From Oscillospiraceae bacterium (GTDB lineage Bacteria > Bacillota > Clostridia > Oscillospirales > Acutalibacteraceae), in the NCBI GenBank assembly GCA_031273775.1, contig JAISRF010000172.1, positions 1 through 5,412 of the forward strand: 5,412 bases of DNA, read 5' to 3'. Below, piece after piece: positions 4,650 through 5,412 of this stretch. The notes below the pieces were generated by a model that ran no database searches, had not been told where the DNA came from, and saw only the letters and a list, made by a program, of their open reading frames with translations. Each line of letters begins with the position of its first letter. Within the stretch, counting starts at the first letter, position 1. Both the position numbers and the translations under genes were made by a program.

Positions 4650-5412
4650 TTGAAAAATAAATACTGGCGGTTCACGCTTAAACTTATGCTTATTTCTATT
4701 GTCAGCCTATTACTGGCGGCTACTCTGACCGCATTTTTGTTTTATGTTATTTACAAAATTTTTGATATACCGAGTGTTCGTGGCTATATGATCTGGATTA
4801 GAAACGCTGCCGATACATTTTGGACTACCGTCCCTTGGTTCGTTCCGATGCCAATTATTTTATCGCTCGCGTTTTTACTCAATTTTATCTTCACTCGGAA
4901 AACGGCGCGCCGCATGAATGCCATTTTCGAGACTGTTTCAGACATACGTGAAAACGAATACAGGGTTACGCTTCCCGGCGACAACGCGGACATTCTGGGC
5001 GATTTGGAACGGGGAATCAACGAAATGGCAATGCGGATTGAGGGCAGCTTTAACGAGCTGAAAGAGGCCGAACGTTCCAAAGACGATTTCATAGTTAATA
5101 TCGCGCATGATTTGCGCACACCCCTAACCTCGGTAATCGGCTATTTGGCGTTTATCAGCGAAAAACAGCTCGATCCTGAAATATCCGCGAAATACGCCGC
5201 AATCGCCTTTGAAAAGTCCAGGCAACTGGAAAGCTTGGTAGACGCGCTGTTTGATATTTCCCGGTTTACGGCAGCCACAATTCAAGTGAACAAAGAAGAG
5301 GTTAACTTAAAAAAATTCCTGCTTCAAAAACAGGATGAGCATTTTCCGCAACTTGCCAACGCGGGCATGGAAATCCGGCTGAGTATTCCCCCGGAAATCC
5401 ACACCGCTTTTG
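4650..5412 (+). CDS. VanS-like sensor histidine kinase, C-terminus cut by window edge
   Basis: There are 254 codons before the right edge. A first membrane segment (about 12-36), a short extracellular loop of roughly 30 residues (37-63, with no recognisable ligand domain) and a second membrane segment (about 64-82) are followed by a HAMP-like linker (about 83-135). The dimerisation/phosphoacceptor domain has His153 in IVNIAHDLRTPLTSVIGYL, very like VanS-type kinases. ALFDISRF closes the helical hairpin. The ATP-binding domain (N, G1, G2 boxes) lies beyond the window. TTG 4650 is the start: an in-frame stop lies at 4638-4640, GGGTGA (4635-4640) is a modest ribosome site, and the next Met is inside the first membrane segment. 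The protein should autophosphorylate and pass phosphate to the upstream regulator. The small sensing loop suggests detection at or within the membrane. Confidence 0.92.
   Translation, partial: MKNKYWRFTLKLMLISIVSLLLAATLTAFLFYVIYKIFDIPSVRGYMIWIRNAADTFWTTVPWFVPMPIILSLAFLLNFIFTRKTARRMNAIFETVSDIRENEYRVTLPGDNADILGDLERGINEMAMRIEGSFNELKEAERSKDDFIVNIAHDLRTPLTSVIGYLAFISEKQLDPEISAKYAAIAFEKSRQLESLVDALFDISRFTAATIQVNKEEVNLKKFLLQKQDEHFPQLANAGMEIRLSIPPEIHTAF

Overview
The window looks like chromosomal DNA from an endospore-forming Clostridia-type Firmicute, possibly an Oscillospiraceae/Ruminococcaceae relative. The evidence is a SigH-like sigma factor, a probable SpoIIP sporulation protein, a VanR/VanS-like two-component pair, a small clostridial-type double zinc-ribbon protein, housekeeping promoters of the Bacillus sigma-A type and several TTG start codons. 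This placement is an inference from gene content; no rRNA or other taxonomic marker is present.

Left part (1-2560, all on the minus strand). A membrane-anchored nucleotide-sugar 4,6-dehydratase (CapD/PglF/EpsC family, 639-2483) is followed downstream by the 5' part of a secreted or anchored protein that runs off the left edge. It has a signal-anchor, a long Pro/Ser/Thr/Glu-rich linker, and then a segment resembling the stretch just before the catalytic domain of SpoIIP. A 181-bp gap separates the two genes. I see no convincing terminator there, but there are possible promoter elements.

Centre (2484-2682) is a compact divergent promoter region. A near-consensus sigma-A promoter (TTGACA-N17-TACAAT) drives the dehydratase leftward. 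A perfect-consensus promoter (TTGACA-N17-TATAAT) drives the SigH-like gene rightward. A tandem palindromic motif (TTTGCAAA C TTTGCAAA) lies between the two -35 boxes.

Right part (2683-5412, all on the plus strand). The SigH-like gene is followed by a GC-rich terminator-like hairpin. Next comes a 64-nt tRNA-like element (3394-3457) in the leader of the small zinc-ribbon gene (3487-3765), which ends at a strong intrinsic terminator. Then comes a two-component operon: an OmpR-family response regulator (3895-4587) and its VanS-like histidine kinase (4650 to the right edge). Its promoter carries TTAAGA hexamers repeated at 11- and 22-bp spacing, as expected of an autoregulated OmpR/PhoP-type promoter.

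Specific functional links between the blocks are not shown by the sequence. The envelope-related dehydratase, sporulation genes and cell-envelope-type sensor pair would fit an envelope/sporulation region. I see no insertion sequence, CRISPR array, rRNA or complete tRNA gene. The most unusual features are the tRNA-like leader and the phased repeats at the two-component promoter.
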